Virus record (IMG/VR): IMGVR_UViG_3300032892_000002
Coordinates: 1 to 54,454 of that record
Direction: 5' to 3' (one strand)
Length of the DNA stretch: 54,454 nucleotides
From: a virus
The position numbers and the translations under genes were made by a program. The notes beneath the pieces were generated by a model, which was not told the origin of the DNA, did no database searches, and saw only the letters and a program-made list of their open reading frames with translations. Positions 15,701-22,993 of the stretch are shown here, one piece after another; within the stretch, counting starts at the first letter, position 1, and each line of letters starts with the position of its first letter.

Positions 15701-18700
15701 GCCACCCTGGAACCCGGGGATGCCGAGGGCTTTGAAAATGTGCGCCAGCAGCGACGTGTGTTCTTTCGGGACGACCGTCTCGCCGGGTTCGGCGAGCAGC
15801 GGCACGACATCGCCGCCGCCCCAGCCGGGGATCCGGCCGCCTTTCGCCATCCCGGCCCGCGCCGCTGTTCCGGGTGCCAGCCCGGACGGGCCGGTGAACT
15901 TCTGCGCGATCGACCAGCTGCCGGTGGCCGACATCTGCAGCTTGGTGAAATAGTCGGGCCGGATTTTGCTTTCCGATTTGGCGAACGCATCCACCGCGCC
16001 GGTCAGGTTGTTCACCCATGTGTTGGCTGTCTGCGCGTCGATGCCAGCTTTTTCGAGATCCTTCAGCAGGTGGGTGCGGGCGCCTGCGGTCTGGCTGGAC
16101 TTGTCCCCGGTTTTCTGCACCGCACCGGCGAGCTTGTCTATATCCCCCGACGCGGACGGAACTGTATTCAGGATCGTCTGGGCATCGTCGTTGAACTTTT
16201 TCCGCGCCGCGTCCGTGCCGGTAAGCGTGCTGCCGTATTTGGTGACGTTGCCGGTCAGCGTGGTGATCCCGGCGGCGCCCTGCGCGACCAGGCTGTTCGC
16301 ATCGTTCTGCGCCTTGTTGACCGCCTGCAGTGCACTTTGGGTGGCCTGAGCGTTGGGCCCGTACTGCTTCAGGTCCTGCAGATATGTGAGGGTTTTCGCG
16401 GACACCCCAGTCAGCTGCTCGGCCTGGCTCACCAGCGTCTGGTTCAGCGTCGACTGGATCACCTGGGCCAGGTTCTGCGCATCCACCCCCAGGTTGGCCA
16501 GGGCTTTGCCTGCCTGCCCGGTCAGCTTATCCAGTGTCCCCATTGGGTTGGCGACCTTACCTGCCCACAGGGACAGGTTCCGCAGCGCGTCGGGGCCTTT
16601 GTAGTCTGCTTCCTGCGCGAGCGCGTAAATCTGGTCCCGCGCCTCACTGCTTTTACCGGCCAGCGGGATCAGTGCCACCACCGACGCCTGGATCGCTTTG
16701 ACCAGCGGGCCGCCGTCGCCGGTGACCAGCGCCGCTGTGCGCAGCGAATCCAGCATCGGCTCGATTGAGCTGACGACCGAGTTGAAATCGGTCCGCAGCT
16801 GGATCGCGGCGGTCGTCATGTGCTTGGCCACCGGCTCGGCCTTGGTTCCGAGGCCGCTCAGCGACGCGCCCGCCGCTCCGGCGTCAGCGGAGAACTGCAC
16901 CATGTTGCGGGCGAATGTCAGAAACGACGTGCTCGGCGCCTGCACCGTCTGGATGAACGTGTCCCACGCCTGGTTCAGCTGCGACACTTTGCTGCTCTGC
17001 AGTTCGGTGGCGACGGTGACTGCCTGCTCGTCGGCGCCGAGCGTCCCCATGACAGCTTTCAGGCCACCGTAACCGGCGGCCAGGTTCTGCACCTGCTGCC
17101 ACATTTCTCTGAACGACTCACCGACCCGCAGGTTCGCCAGGTTCGCGACCGCCAGCGCCTCCGGGTAGCTCACCCCGTACGTCTGGGACAGCTTCCCGAT
17201 CAGCCGCCCCGCCGTCGCTACGTCCCCTTCCTGCTGCTGCGCGCTGGCATGGTAGGCGTCGGCCTGGGTTTTGAACATTTCCGCGTTCTGCCGCATCGTG
17301 AACGCGAACTGCGAGTTTTTCTGCCACGTCTGCGCGGCGACGTTGCTGTAATGCTGCGCCGACGCCGCCGCCTTGTCCTGCTGCTGGGTCAGCAACGTAA
17401 CGTTACTGATCGCCTGGTCGAGGCCGGTGCTGAAGTTCACGTTGGACAGCGCCTGCTGCATCTCGGCGCCCATCTGCCCGGCCGCCTGCTTGCCCTGGCG
17501 CATCAGCTGGATGATGCCGATCAGCGCGCCGCCGACAAGCCCGGCACCGACCAGCGTGGCCGGGTCGGCGATGCCTAGCAGCGCCGCTTTGAACCCTTCG
17601 ATCCCGGCGCGGCCCGCTGCCGCGTTTTTCACCGCCGTCTGCACGGCGCTGCCCCACGCGCCGATCGCGGTGGTTTCGGGCATCAGGTCGGCGAGGCGGC
17701 TGATCGGCCCGAGCAGCCCCGTCAGCGCCGTGGTCGCGAGACCGCCCCAGCGGTTGAACCCTTCGATGGCGAGCCCCGCTTCGACGAACCATCTGCCGAC
17801 CGGGTTCTGGGTGATGCTTGTGACAACGGCAAGAAGGTGGCTGAACCCGTCGAACACGTCGAGGATGACGTTCGCGATCCCCGGCATGGCGCGCAGCAGG
17901 TTGGAGAACGCGACACCGAGGTTGCCGAGGATCTGCCCGAACTTGGTGAGATCGGGAATGCCTTCCTGCTGGATGACATTGATGAACCCGCCCGCACCGG
18001 ATTTTACCCACAGGTCGATTTTCGCGGCCCACTGGTCGAACACGGTGGTGGTGCCGATCGCCAGGGTGCGGAACACGCCCATCGAGTTGCCGACCGCGTT
18101 CAGCGCGCCGCCGTAGATTTCCAGCACCCCAGGTGCGACAGCCTGCGCGACTTTGTCGAACGCGACGTCAACGGCGGTGAGGTCCTGTTTGGTGGCGTTG
18201 GTGACGGTGCTAAGGGCGATGAAATGGGTGAGGATGTCCTCGATCGCCGGTGTCGCGGCGGCGGCGGCGGCGGCGGCGGCGGCACCGAGGGCGATCATCG
18301 CGGGGACGGCGACGGCGCTGAACTCGAACGCGGCAGCGGTCAGCAGATGCCACACGGGGGTGGCCGCGCCGAGCGCACCGCCGAACAGTGACACCCGCGT
18401 GGTGAGGAAACCGAACGCCCCGCCCGCTCCCTGGGCGGCGATCCACAGGCTGCTGGTGCCCGCCGCCGCGTCACGGGTGGCCGTGGCGGCGGTTTCAGCT
18501 TCCGCCGCCAGCGCCCTGGTCGCGATGGTCGCCGACGCGATGGCGCCTGAATCGACGTCGAATTTCAGCCCGACCCGCTGCCCCGGTTTCGACGCGGCGA
18601 GCGCCGCGTCGATCGCCGCGTCGGCTCTGGCGACGCTGGCCATGTCCGGGGATACGTCAAGTTTTATCTTGGCGTCCGGAAGGTCCTTCAGTTTGGCGGC

Positions 18701-18802
18701 GATCTCAGCCAGGTCGCGGTCGAGTACGTCCTGATCAGCGCGGACTTCGACGTAAATACGCCGAAGCGATCCGGAAACCTTCCGGCGGCATCGGCGGACC
18801 AC
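12794..18802 (-). CDS. tape measure protein with SLT transglycosylase domain, interrupted by an intein
   Basis: 2002 residues before splicing. N-terminal helical region with polyalanine; central hydrophobic segments and long coiled-coil-like stretches; the GWGGGDVVPLLAEPGETVV motif found in many actinophage tape measures; then a lytic transglycosylase domain (MAESGWNPSAMNPSSGAYG with the probable catalytic Glu). Intein residues 1177-1542 split that domain between SYIA and STYGSP. After it comes a Cys/His group (CSRSEHNRVHGNLVC) and more helices. The spliced protein would be 1636 residues; at about 0.15 nm per residue this implies a tail near 245 nm. It sets tail length and may locally open peptidoglycan. 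Start GTG 18802 is likely but has no strong ribosome site. Confidence 0.92.
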   Translation of the reverse strand: MVRRCRRKVSGSLRRIYVEVRADQDVLDRDLAEIAAKLKDLPDAKIKLDVSPDMASVARADAAIDAALAASKPGQRVGLKFDVDSGAIASATIATRALAAEAETAATATRDAAAGTSSLWIAAQGAGGAFGFLTTRVSLFGGALGAATPVWHLLTAAAFEFSAVAVPAMIALGAAAAAAAAAATPAIEDILTHFIALSTVTNATKQDLTAVDVAFDKVAQAVAPGVLEIYGGALNAVGNSMGVFRTLAIGTTTVFDQWAAKIDLWVKSGAGGFINVIQQEGIPDLTKFGQILGNLGVAFSNLLRAMPGIANVILDVFDGFSHLLAVVTSITQNPVGRWFVEAGLAIEGFNRWGGLATTALTGLLGPISRLADLMPETTAIGAWGSAVQTAVKNAAAGRAGIEGFKAALLGIADPATLVGAGLVGGALIGIIQLMRQGKQAAGQMGAEMQQALSNVNFSTGLDQAISNVTLLTQQQDKAAASAQHYSNVAAQTWQKNSQFAFTMRQNAEMFKTQADAYHASAQQQEGDVATAGRLIGKLSQTYGVSYPEALAVANLANLRVGESFREMWQQVQNLAAGYGGLKAVMGTLGADEQAVTVATELQSSKVSQLNQAWDTFIQTVQAPSTSFLTFARNMVQFSADAGAAGASLSGLGTKAEPVAKHMTTAAIQLRTDFNSVVSSIEPMLDSLRTAALVTGDGGPLVKAIQASVVALIPLAGKSSEARDQIYALAQEADYKGPDALRNLSLWAGKVANPMGTLDKLTGQAGKALANLGVDAQNLAQVIQSTLNQTLVSQAEQLTGVSAKTLTYLQDLKQYGPNAQATQSALQAVNKAQNDANSLVAQGAAGITTLTGNVTKYGSTLTGTDAARKKFNDDAQTILNTVPSASGDIDKLAGAVQKTGDKSSQTAGARTHLLKDLEKAGIDAQTANTWVNNLTGAVDAFAKSESKIRPDYFTKLQMSATGSWSIAQKFTGPSGLAPGTAARAGMAKGGRIPGWGGGDVVPLLAEPGETVVPKEHTSLLAHIFKALGIPGFQGGGIVPDYSGSGPSGVRGLANWSISNLNAESADMISGLENAVYQAAKTAQQQAQAMGGIPGSVPNGPIQQMARALLAAMGWSGQWDAFNALVMAESGWNPSAMNPSSGAYGIPQALPASKMASAGADWRTNPQTQLRWMMSYIACMDTDTQILTREGWKTCDRVVPGDETIGYNPKTRQSEWTPITDVHVYDDAPLIRLRNKTWDVTCTPNHRWAVSRLHQIDGRRSDGHGTRLSGYSPSCRTDELVQADKITTAHDSVRLAAPASTGDGPAISEIEAELLGWILGDGHVQYLKSRTPDSKHWRTARGCKSVQINLCQSTSKPDHVQRIDDLTAEMVVNRTTRTGGKTPDGQPGAPMIYWHLSRPYSAELLKRSGYDHSDPVPFVLSISPSQRDAFMRGVFGADGHQARPGFICGKGPYPGKISYAQADGPQQDAIAVMIYLSGKRPAFHQWTRNPVTRRSGANIAETKPFIGGKAIRREDAGTARVWCPTTGLGTWTARQGRQVFLTGNSTYGSPDAAEAHEMAYHWYQHGVGGAAPGWAVVGEEGPELVHMLGGEQVMDAATSAMAGVEAGYAAGTPRGGEFCSRSEHNRVHGNLVCRRSSDGKWRWRDRTPPARHPAAHHAAATPRQRAAARAASRAALAHEESQGAWLAATFASPAGIESPAGLAQMLKDFVSIVNENYKGASAKWRDAMVTRQVKAMEGTLAKITAVDNKMAAAQSYASTTTGNLAGYADISTAALGSAYVGTARGTKFMTGPQYLQYQMSQKLTNLKAFAAVLRRLQTSKVNTGLIQQIVALGPDQGLQYANEILAGGPSLIKALSSTETQISAAETLVGQTAANAVYGLSGTGASFLAGLKAQQAQLDAVFKHEGQVLAQEAAKWFKVPKSKLPKADDGGMLMPGDAAVNMTASPELMVPAGEYTKLGEAIADAIGRKTGGAITQNFYGPAYPTPEQKSQMRLELALAVGTAQ
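14177..15274 (-). mobile_element. intein with LAGLIDADG (DOD) homing endonuclease
   Basis: 366 residues inside the tape measure frame. It starts with Cys1 in CMDTDTQILTREGW (block A), has TPNHRW at 65-70 (block B, with the conserved Thr and His), two dodecapeptide motifs LLGWILGDG (136-144) and FMRGVFGADG (252-261) with their acidic residues, and ends VFLTGN followed by Ser as +1 nucleophile. The usual penultimate His is replaced by Gly, a variant seen in some phage inteins. All parts needed for splicing and homing look intact. The site is the conserved end of the SLT domain, where removal of the intein restores SYIASTYGSP. Confidence 0.95.
18255..18283 (-). repeat. GCC triplet run coding polyalanine
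   Basis: About nine to ten consecutive alanine codons (GCC on the coding strand) within the tape measure gene, read on the plus strand as GGC repeats. It is a simple-sequence tract that could vary in length by slippage; alteration by multiples of three would keep the frame. Confidence 0.7.
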
Positions 18803-18817
18803 CCCCGATCGGCGGAC

Positions 18818-19210
18818 CTACGCCTGCGTGCTTGCGGGGACCCTGCTGACCGTTCCGTACATGCCGACACCGGGCGCCGGGGCGATCAGCCGTTCCAGCT
18901 CATCGGTGGTGACTACGGGCTGCTGCTGCGCCAGCCGGTGATACCGCAACGGATCATCCTCCGCCGGTGGCGGGTAAGAAGGACCTTCGCCGTCTTCCCG
19001 TTCCTGCTCGGCCATCTCGGCTTTCAGCCGCATCTGCACCGCACCCTGATACGACGGCAGCAGCAGCGCCATCCGCACAAACACGGCAGCGTCCAGCGCG
19101 GAAACATCGCCAACCCGGTGGAACGTGGAAAAATCGGAGACAACCTCGTCTAGCGCTTGCGAGATCCACCGGGTTTGCGCGTACCATTCTGCCCACTGCT
19201 CACGCCAGTT
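18818..19210 (-). CDS. tail assembly chaperone, -1 frameshift extension (T-like part)
   Basis: This frame overlaps the end of the upstream chaperone gene and continues to 18818. It is open back to the slippery site and, joined there, reads KNWREQWAEWYAQTRW, continuing FVRMALLLPSYQGAVQMRL, typical of the G-T fusion form of tail assembly chaperones. Base 19210 would be read twice. The only start inside this frame with any claim is GTG 19084 (88 residues), which would discard the conserved part, so expression by frameshift is much more likely. The fusion protein is thought to coat the tape measure during tail assembly. It stops 16 bases before the tape measure start. Confidence 0.85.
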   Translation of the reverse strand, partial: NWREQWAEWYAQTRWISQALDEVVSDFSTFHRVGDVSALDAAVFVRMALLLPSYQGAVQMRLKAEMAEQEREDGEGPSYPPPAEDDPLRYHRLAQQQPVVTTDELERLIAPAPGVGMYGTVSRVPASTQA

Positions 19211-19623
19211 TTTGGGACCAGTTTGTCCGGGTCGCCGCCGAGCCCATGTTTCAGGACCACATCCATCAACTGCGCCAGCTGTTCTTTGCTGATGTCCTCA
19301 CAGTCGAGCGCCGCCTGCCACGTTTCCTCACCGAGCACTGTCACCATGACATGCTTGACGGCGACGTCGACACCCCGTTCGGCGACGATGGCCATGTACT
19401 GCAGCGGCAGGTTCCCCGGCGGGTGCGCGAGCATCGTGTACATGTCGGCGCCGATGGAGAAAATGTCGACCCGTTCCTCGGCTGCCGCCTTGTCCCGGGG
19501 CACGATTTTGATGATGTCTGGCACGTGTTTACGCCACCTGAAGTCTCGCAGGGTGAGGATGAAACCCTTCCTGGCGAACAGAAACGCTACGCAGAGCAGG
19601 GGGATGATGCTGGTGATGGTCAA
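19150..19623 (-). CDS. tail assembly chaperone (G-like)
   Basis: The core (DIFSIGADMYTMLAHPPGNL, then YMAIVAERGVDVAVKHVM and a Cys-Glu-Asp helix LSKEQ-like end) is a small helical acidic protein directly upstream of the tape measure, as in lambda G. The longest frame begins TTG 19623, overlapping the previous stop (TTGA), but its first 20 residues are hydrophobic and unusual for this family. GTG 19524 (MPDIIKIVPRDK) may be the true start, or the peptide FILTLRDF may be kept from a weak start after AGGAAGGG. The slippery CCCAAAA near the end gives the longer fusion. Confidence 0.75.
   Translation of the reverse strand: MTITSIIPLLCVAFLFARKGFILTLRDFRWRKHVPDIIKIVPRDKAAAEERVDIFSIGADMYTMLAHPPGNLPLQYMAIVAERGVDVAVKHVMVTVLGEETWQAALDCEDISKEQLAQLMDVVLKHGLGGDPDKLVPKTGVSSGQNGTRKPGGSRKR
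19210..19216 (-). other. -1 ribosomal frameshift slippery site CCCAAAA
   Basis: On the minus strand the 0-frame reads C CCA AAA; slipping back one base gives CCC AAA A, a canonical X XXY YYZ heptamer. Continuing in the -1 frame yields KNWREQWAEW and the full T-like segment down to 18818. Position before the tape measure gene matches lambda G/GT. Confidence 0.9.
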
Positions 19624-19745
19624 CGCTGCGGCTCTGGTGGGCGTCTAGGTTGCATCGGTTGCCAGCGGGCGGCGCATTCGGCGCACATCGCTGCAGAGTC
19701 GAGGTCGCCGCTGTCGATGCCGCATTTGAAACAGTAACCGGTCAC
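19620..19745 (-). CDS. small zinc-ribbon protein (41 aa)
   Basis: GTG 19745 follows a G-rich stretch and gives MTGYCFKCGIDSG, then CAECAARWQP: two Cys-x2-Cys knuckles 18 residues apart, a probable zinc ribbon. The frame is also open upstream to GTG 19799. Its stop overlaps the TTG of the chaperone frame (TTGA). No family name can be given. It may be a structural or regulatory small protein of the late region. Confidence 0.6.
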   Translation of the reverse strand: MTGYCFKCGIDSGDLDSAAMCAECAARWQPMQPRRPPEPQR

Positions 19746-19818
19746 AGCGGCCCCCAGCGGTCGGTTGGGAAGTTGGGGGGTGGGTCGCCGTTGACGCACC
19801 CCAGCCGGTCAGCGCGGG

Positions 19819-20400
19819 CTAGCAGCCGTCATAGGGAGCCCAGGGTGCGGTGCCCTGCTCGGCGTAGAGCTTCCAGAATGCTTGGTTCTGCTCCCATACC
19901 GGGGCATTTTCCGGCAGTCCGGAGTACCCGAGTGCAGCGAAAGTTGACGGCAGGAACTGGTACAGGCCACCGGCGCCGGATGTGGGGTTGACCGCAGTCG
20001 GATCGCCGCCGGATTCGTGCTGGATGACACATTCCTGGAAGCCGGACGCACCGGACGAGGTTGAGGCTGAGGTCGCGGGGATGATCGCGGCTTGTGGTGT
20101 CACCGCGATCGCGCCGCTCAGGCTGACCTGCTGGCCGGGGTAGATCAGGTTCGGGTTGGCGATCTGCGGGTTGGAGGCTTCGACGGTGGCCAGCGGCAGC
20201 CCGTTGCGGGCCGCTATCCCGCTGAGCGTGTCACCGGGCACCACGATGTAGCTCGCTTCGCCGTACGCTGCGGGCCGTGTCTGCGCGGCGGTGTGGGCGG
20301 GGGATGCGGTGGCTGCTTGCGCGGGCAGCACGGTCAGGGTGGCTGCGGACGCTGCCGCAGCGGCGGAGGCAGCCAGGGCGGCTGCGATACGTTTACTCAT
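19819..20400 (-). CDS. secreted LysM / Rpf-type transglycosylase-like protein
   Basis: ATG 20400 gives 193 residues with a signal peptide (MSKRIAAALAASAAAAASAA... to about residue 30), a LysM domain (about 50-95; YIVVPGDTLSGIAARNGLP) and a C-terminal transglycosylase-like domain (about 120-193; CVIQHESGGDPTAVNPTSGA with the putative catalytic Glu, then GLYQFLPSTFAALGY). This is the layout of Streptomyces resuscitation-promoting-factor-like exoproteins that cut peptidoglycan. In a phage it could assist lysis from outside or entry, or be a moron gene from the host. It lies between the tail tube and chaperone genes, an unusual place for a secreted enzyme. Confidence 0.85.
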   Translation of the reverse strand: MSKRIAAALAASAAAAASAATLTVLPAQAATASPAHTAAQTRPAAYGEASYIVVPGDTLSGIAARNGLPLATVEASNPQIANPNLIYPGQQVSLSGAIAVTPQAAIIPATSASTSSGASGFQECVIQHESGGDPTAVNPTSGAGGLYQFLPSTFAALGYSGLPENAPVWEQNQAFWKLYAEQGTAPWAPYDGC

Positions 20401-20467
20401 AACGGGCAAACGTAACGGGACGATAACGAGCCTGTATGGTGAACGGCGCAAAACAGTCCGCTAGGGT

Positions 20468-20863
20468 TTACTCCCCGCCGTGTTCACGCTCCTGTTCCTC
20501 TTCGACATGTTCGACGTAACGGCGGTCGTCTTCCATCTGCCGTTCCTCCCGCCGCCGCTGCCTGCGGGACATCTTGTCCGCGCGGCGCCGCGCCACATCA
20601 TGCACATGATGTTCGTGGTCGAGTTCCCGTTCCGTCGCGTCCCGGTGGTGCAGTTCCCGGCGCTGCGACCACGGCATCAGCCACCACGGGATCAGATGCC
20701 GGACCCAGCCCGGTGTCTGCGGCATAGCGGCCCTCCGTCGGCGTTCCCGGGCTGCGTGCCGCCGCAGCATCGCCGCCGCCAGCTGATTGTCCCGGTGATC
20801 CTGCAGAAGCGCGGCCAGCCACAGTGCAGCCCGGCCGGTCAGCCGCCGCAAACTCGCCAGCAT
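20468..20863 (-). CDS. hypothetical highly charged protein
   Basis: 131 residues from ATG 20863. A hydrophobic-aromatic middle (GWVRHLIPWWLMPW) lies between a basic N-terminal helix and a very charged, helical C-terminus (RRADKMSRRQRRREERQMED, then repeated Glu/Arg). It may bind nucleic acid or a membrane. No homologue recognised. It lies between the major tail protein and the LysM protein, in the place where some siphophages encode accessory tail proteins. Confidence 0.55.
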   Translation of the reverse strand: MLASLRRLTGRAALWLAALLQDHRDNQLAAAMLRRHAARERRRRAAMPQTPGWVRHLIPWWLMPWSQRRELHHRDATERELDHEHHVHDVARRRADKMSRRQRRREERQMEDDRRYVEHVEEEQEREHGGE

Positions 20864-20888
20864 GGCACCGAACCAGGAGGTATGTAAG

Positions 20889-21467
20889 TTAACTCAACTG
20901 ATCGACGATGTGGAACGGCGCGATCGACGTCGAAATGTAGTAACTAGTGAACGTCACCGCGAACTCGGCACGGTTCGGCTTGTCGTACTTGACCGCCAGC
21001 TTCGTCTCCGCGAGCGTTTTACGGATGATGATCCGCCGCCTGGCGGCGAGCCCCGTGTTCAATGTCGGCGCCCACCCGTCGATCAGCAACGCCGTGTACG
21101 TCGGCTGGGTCGCCGAGTTCGTGGTCAACGGGTCCAGCGTCAGGTACGTCGACTGGGTGTTCGTTGTCGCCAGCAGGTTCATCACCTGGTACATGTTGGC
21201 GACAGTGATTTCGTTGAGCGTCGCGACGCAGGAGATCGCGCGGGCGGTCAGACGCGCGCCGACCGGGTCGACGAGCTGGTCAACGGTCAGCGGGGTGTAG
21301 GTCTGGTCGAGTTCGAAGGTGACGCCGCCGTTGGTGGCGCCGAAGTCGGTCCACGACGACGACGCTGGCGGGATCGACACGTTCGCGTCGGACGGTTCGG
21401 TCGCCCCGAACACACCGAAGTACAGTGTCGCGGGTCCCTGAACAAGATTGGATGGGGTGACGGCCAC
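20889..21467 (-). CDS. major tail protein (tail tube)
   Basis: 192 residues starting MAVTPSNLVQGPATLYFGVF. The sequence has the expected all-beta signature: strand pairs GGVTFELDQTYTPLTVDQL, ARLTARAISCVATLNEITV and AEFAVTFTSYYI, with a central loop. Its order relative to the tail terminator (upstream) and chaperones and tape measure (downstream) agrees with a siphophage tail-tube gene. It should polymerise into hexameric rings. Stop TAA is 25 bases before the next gene's start. Confidence 0.85.
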   Translation of the reverse strand: MAVTPSNLVQGPATLYFGVFGATEPSDANVSIPPASSSWTDFGATNGGVTFELDQTYTPLTVDQLVDPVGARLTARAISCVATLNEITVANMYQVMNLLATTNTQSTYLTLDPLTTNSATQPTYTALLIDGWAPTLNTGLAARRRIIIRKTLAETKLAVKYDKPNRAEFAVTFTSYYISTSIAPFHIVDQLS

Positions 21468-21491
21468 GGTTGTCTCCGTTAGATGTTGTGG

Positions 21492-21514
21492 TCAGCGCCG
21501 TCTCCCAGCGCTGA
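21492..21514 (-). other. intergenic stem-loop after the decoration-like genes
   Basis: Seven-base arms (TCAGCGC and GCGCTGA) around nine bases, lying between the 21531 gene and the major tail protein gene. It could moderate transcription or protect the mRNA of the highly expressed tail tube gene. Confidence 0.4.
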
Positions 21515-21530
21515 TCGATGCGGCCGGGGG

Positions 21531-21920
21531 TCAGTACACGCCGGGGATCTGGATGACGCCGACGGTTGTGGTGCCGCCGCCGGTGAACGTGAAGTCGACC
21601 GTCACGGTCGTGGTGCCGGGGGTGTCGAGCGCGGCGTGGAACGGCCCGACGACGCTGATCGCGCTGTTGTTCAGCGGCACCGAGAACGACGTCACGGACT
21701 GGCCGCCGATGGTCTGGCCGATGAACACTGTCGCGGTGCCGGCGGTGCCGTTGGCGGTGGCGTTGACCAGCAGCAGCACCTGCCCGAGGGGGGCGTTGTT
21801 GAAGGTGCAGCCGTTACCTGCGCCGGTGGTGACGGTGCCTGCGGCGCTGACGCCGTTGGTGAGGTTGGTGGCGGAGCCGTCGGCGCTCAGCAACGTGGGG
21901 GTGAGAGCTACGCGTGCCAT
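21531..21920 (-). CDS. structural protein, paralogue A of a tandem pair
   Basis: 129 residues, ATG 21920. It shares its plan with the next gene: start MAR-x-x-LTPTL, GAGNG-(C/V)-x-FNNAPLGQVLL, a central Gly-Gln-Thr segment, GPFHA, and the identical ending VGVIQIPGVY. The sequence is beta-rich with no catalytic features. Such small beta-sandwich proteins often decorate the head or tail surface. It sits between the tail terminator and major tail protein genes, so a tail-surface role is possible. A third, more distant relative lies beside the capsid gene (46665). Confidence 0.6.
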   Translation of the reverse strand: MARVALTPTLLSADGSATNLTNGVSAAGTVTTGAGNGCTFNNAPLGQVLLLVNATANGTAGTATVFIGQTIGGQSVTSFSVPLNNSAISVVGPFHAALDTPGTTTVTVDFTFTGGGTTTVGVIQIPGVY

Positions 21921-21935
21921 GGGGTGGACCCTTTC

Positions 21936-22325
21936 TCAGTACACGCCGGGGATCTGGATGACGCCGACGGTGACGGACGTGTTGGCGGTGAAGTCGACGC
22001 CGACGAGGAAGGTGCCGGGGGTTTGCATGAACGCGTGGAACGGGCCGACGAGCGCGACGCCGGTGGTGGCGAGCGGCCCGACGGTGTAGCCACCCTGGTT
22101 GGCGGTACCGACGGACTGGCCGAGCAGCGTCTGGCCGATGACCACGGTCAGCGTCGTCGGGGTGCCTGCGGTGACGACGACGAGCAGCACCTGACCGAGG
22201 GGGGCGTTGTTGAACTGGACACCGTTGCCCGCGCCGGTGGCGGGTGTGGCCGTGGCGGCGGTGCCGAGGGTGGTGAAACTGCTGTCGGCCGTCATCAGCG
22301 TCGGGGTGAGCGTGGTCCGCGCCAT
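21936..22325 (-). CDS. structural protein, paralogue B of a tandem pair
   Basis: 129 residues, ATG 22325 (joined to the previous stop as TAATG). Clearly homologous to the next gene downstream by length, by FNNAPLGQVLLVV and GPFHAFMQTPGTFLVG, and by the shared C-terminus VGVIQIPGVY. The pair therefore arose by duplication. The proteins have diverged in the middle, which suggests different partners or ligands. Surface decoration is an inference. Confidence 0.6.
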   Translation of the reverse strand: MARTTLTPTLMTADSSFTTLGTAATATPATGAGNGVQFNNAPLGQVLLVVVTAGTPTTLTVVIGQTLLGQSVGTANQGGYTVGPLATTGVALVGPFHAFMQTPGTFLVGVDFTANTSVTVGVIQIPGVY

Positions 22326-22486
22326 TACGGGGCCTTCCTGTCAGCGGCTGGTTTGGATCCGTTATCCGCCTTGGTGTCAGGCGGTTTCCAGGTGGCGTCG
22401 ACCAGCCCCTGCGATGCGAGGGTGGCGATTTCGTCATCGGGGATGTCGACGGGGTCGTCGAACAACGTGAGTTTGATCAGCGGCAT
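22325..22486 (-). CDS. small hypothetical structural-region protein
   Basis: ATG 22486 gives 53 residues (MPLIKLTLFDDPVDIPDDEI, then a Lys/Asp-rich tail). The start of the longer frame (22528) would overlap the upstream gene. It ends TAATG with the next gene. Acidic and possibly disordered at the C-terminus. Small proteins of this sort appear in many actinophage tail regions, but I cannot name this one. Confidence 0.45.
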   Translation of the reverse strand: MPLIKLTLFDDPVDIPDDEIATLASQGLVDATWKPPDTKADNGSKPAADRKAP

Positions 22487-22491
22487 GAGGG

Positions 22492-22977
22492 TTATCCGTT
22501 CACCCCTATCGGGGACAGGGTGATCCAATGCATCTGCATTTCGCAGATGTAGCGGGCGTAGTCACCGGCGTCGGTGTAGCTGCGTCTCGGCTCCTGCATG
22601 ATCCACGCGGACATGACCCGGACCGGCGGATAGGTGACGCCGCGTGACACGACGGTCAGTGGGCGCATCAGGGTGCCGCTGTAGCGGATGTCGTAGCAGG
22701 CCATCCGCACCTGCTCCAGCAGGGTCGATGCTTGCCACCACGGCGGTTTCGATGATCCGATACGGACGGCCCAGCCGTCGATCTGCAGCACGGGCTGCCG
22801 GATCGGGTTGTACTGGTCGGGGGATCCGCCGACGACGGACACGGTGATGAACCCGTTCGTTTCCCATTTGGTGGCGTCGTCGGGGAGCTGGGTGGCGACC
22901 CCGGCGTTCATCCCGCCGATCGTGGAGATCCACGAGGTGGCGACCTGTTCGGCGGACGGCAGCAACGTAACCGGCAC
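22492..22977 (-). CDS. tail terminator-like protein
   Basis: GTG 22977 follows an AGGGGGG and gives 161 residues starting MPVTLLPSAEQVATSWI. The alternating helices and strands (PVLQIDGWAVRIGSSKPPWW, STLLEQVRMACYDIRYSG, PVRVMSAWIMQEPRRSY) fit tail terminators, which cap the tail tube and join it to the head. The gene lies immediately before the tail tube region, as expected for this function. Assigned from fold-like pattern and position, not from a direct match. Confidence 0.65.
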   Translation of the reverse strand: MPVTLLPSAEQVATSWISTIGGMNAGVATQLPDDATKWETNGFITVSVVGGSPDQYNPIRQPVLQIDGWAVRIGSSKPPWWQASTLLEQVRMACYDIRYSGTLMRPLTVVSRGVTYPPVRVMSAWIMQEPRRSYTDAGDYARYICEMQMHWITLSPIGVNG

Positions 22978-22993
22978 AGGCCAGCCCCCCTGG

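Noticed and set aside
15455-16768. 437-codon plus-strand frame in the tape measure gene
   Set aside because: Antisense of a well-supported coding frame, with no conserved motif.
19084-19210. Reading the T-like frame as a separate gene starting GTG 19084
   Set aside because: It would discard the conserved NWREQWAEW segment and ignores a perfect slippery site.
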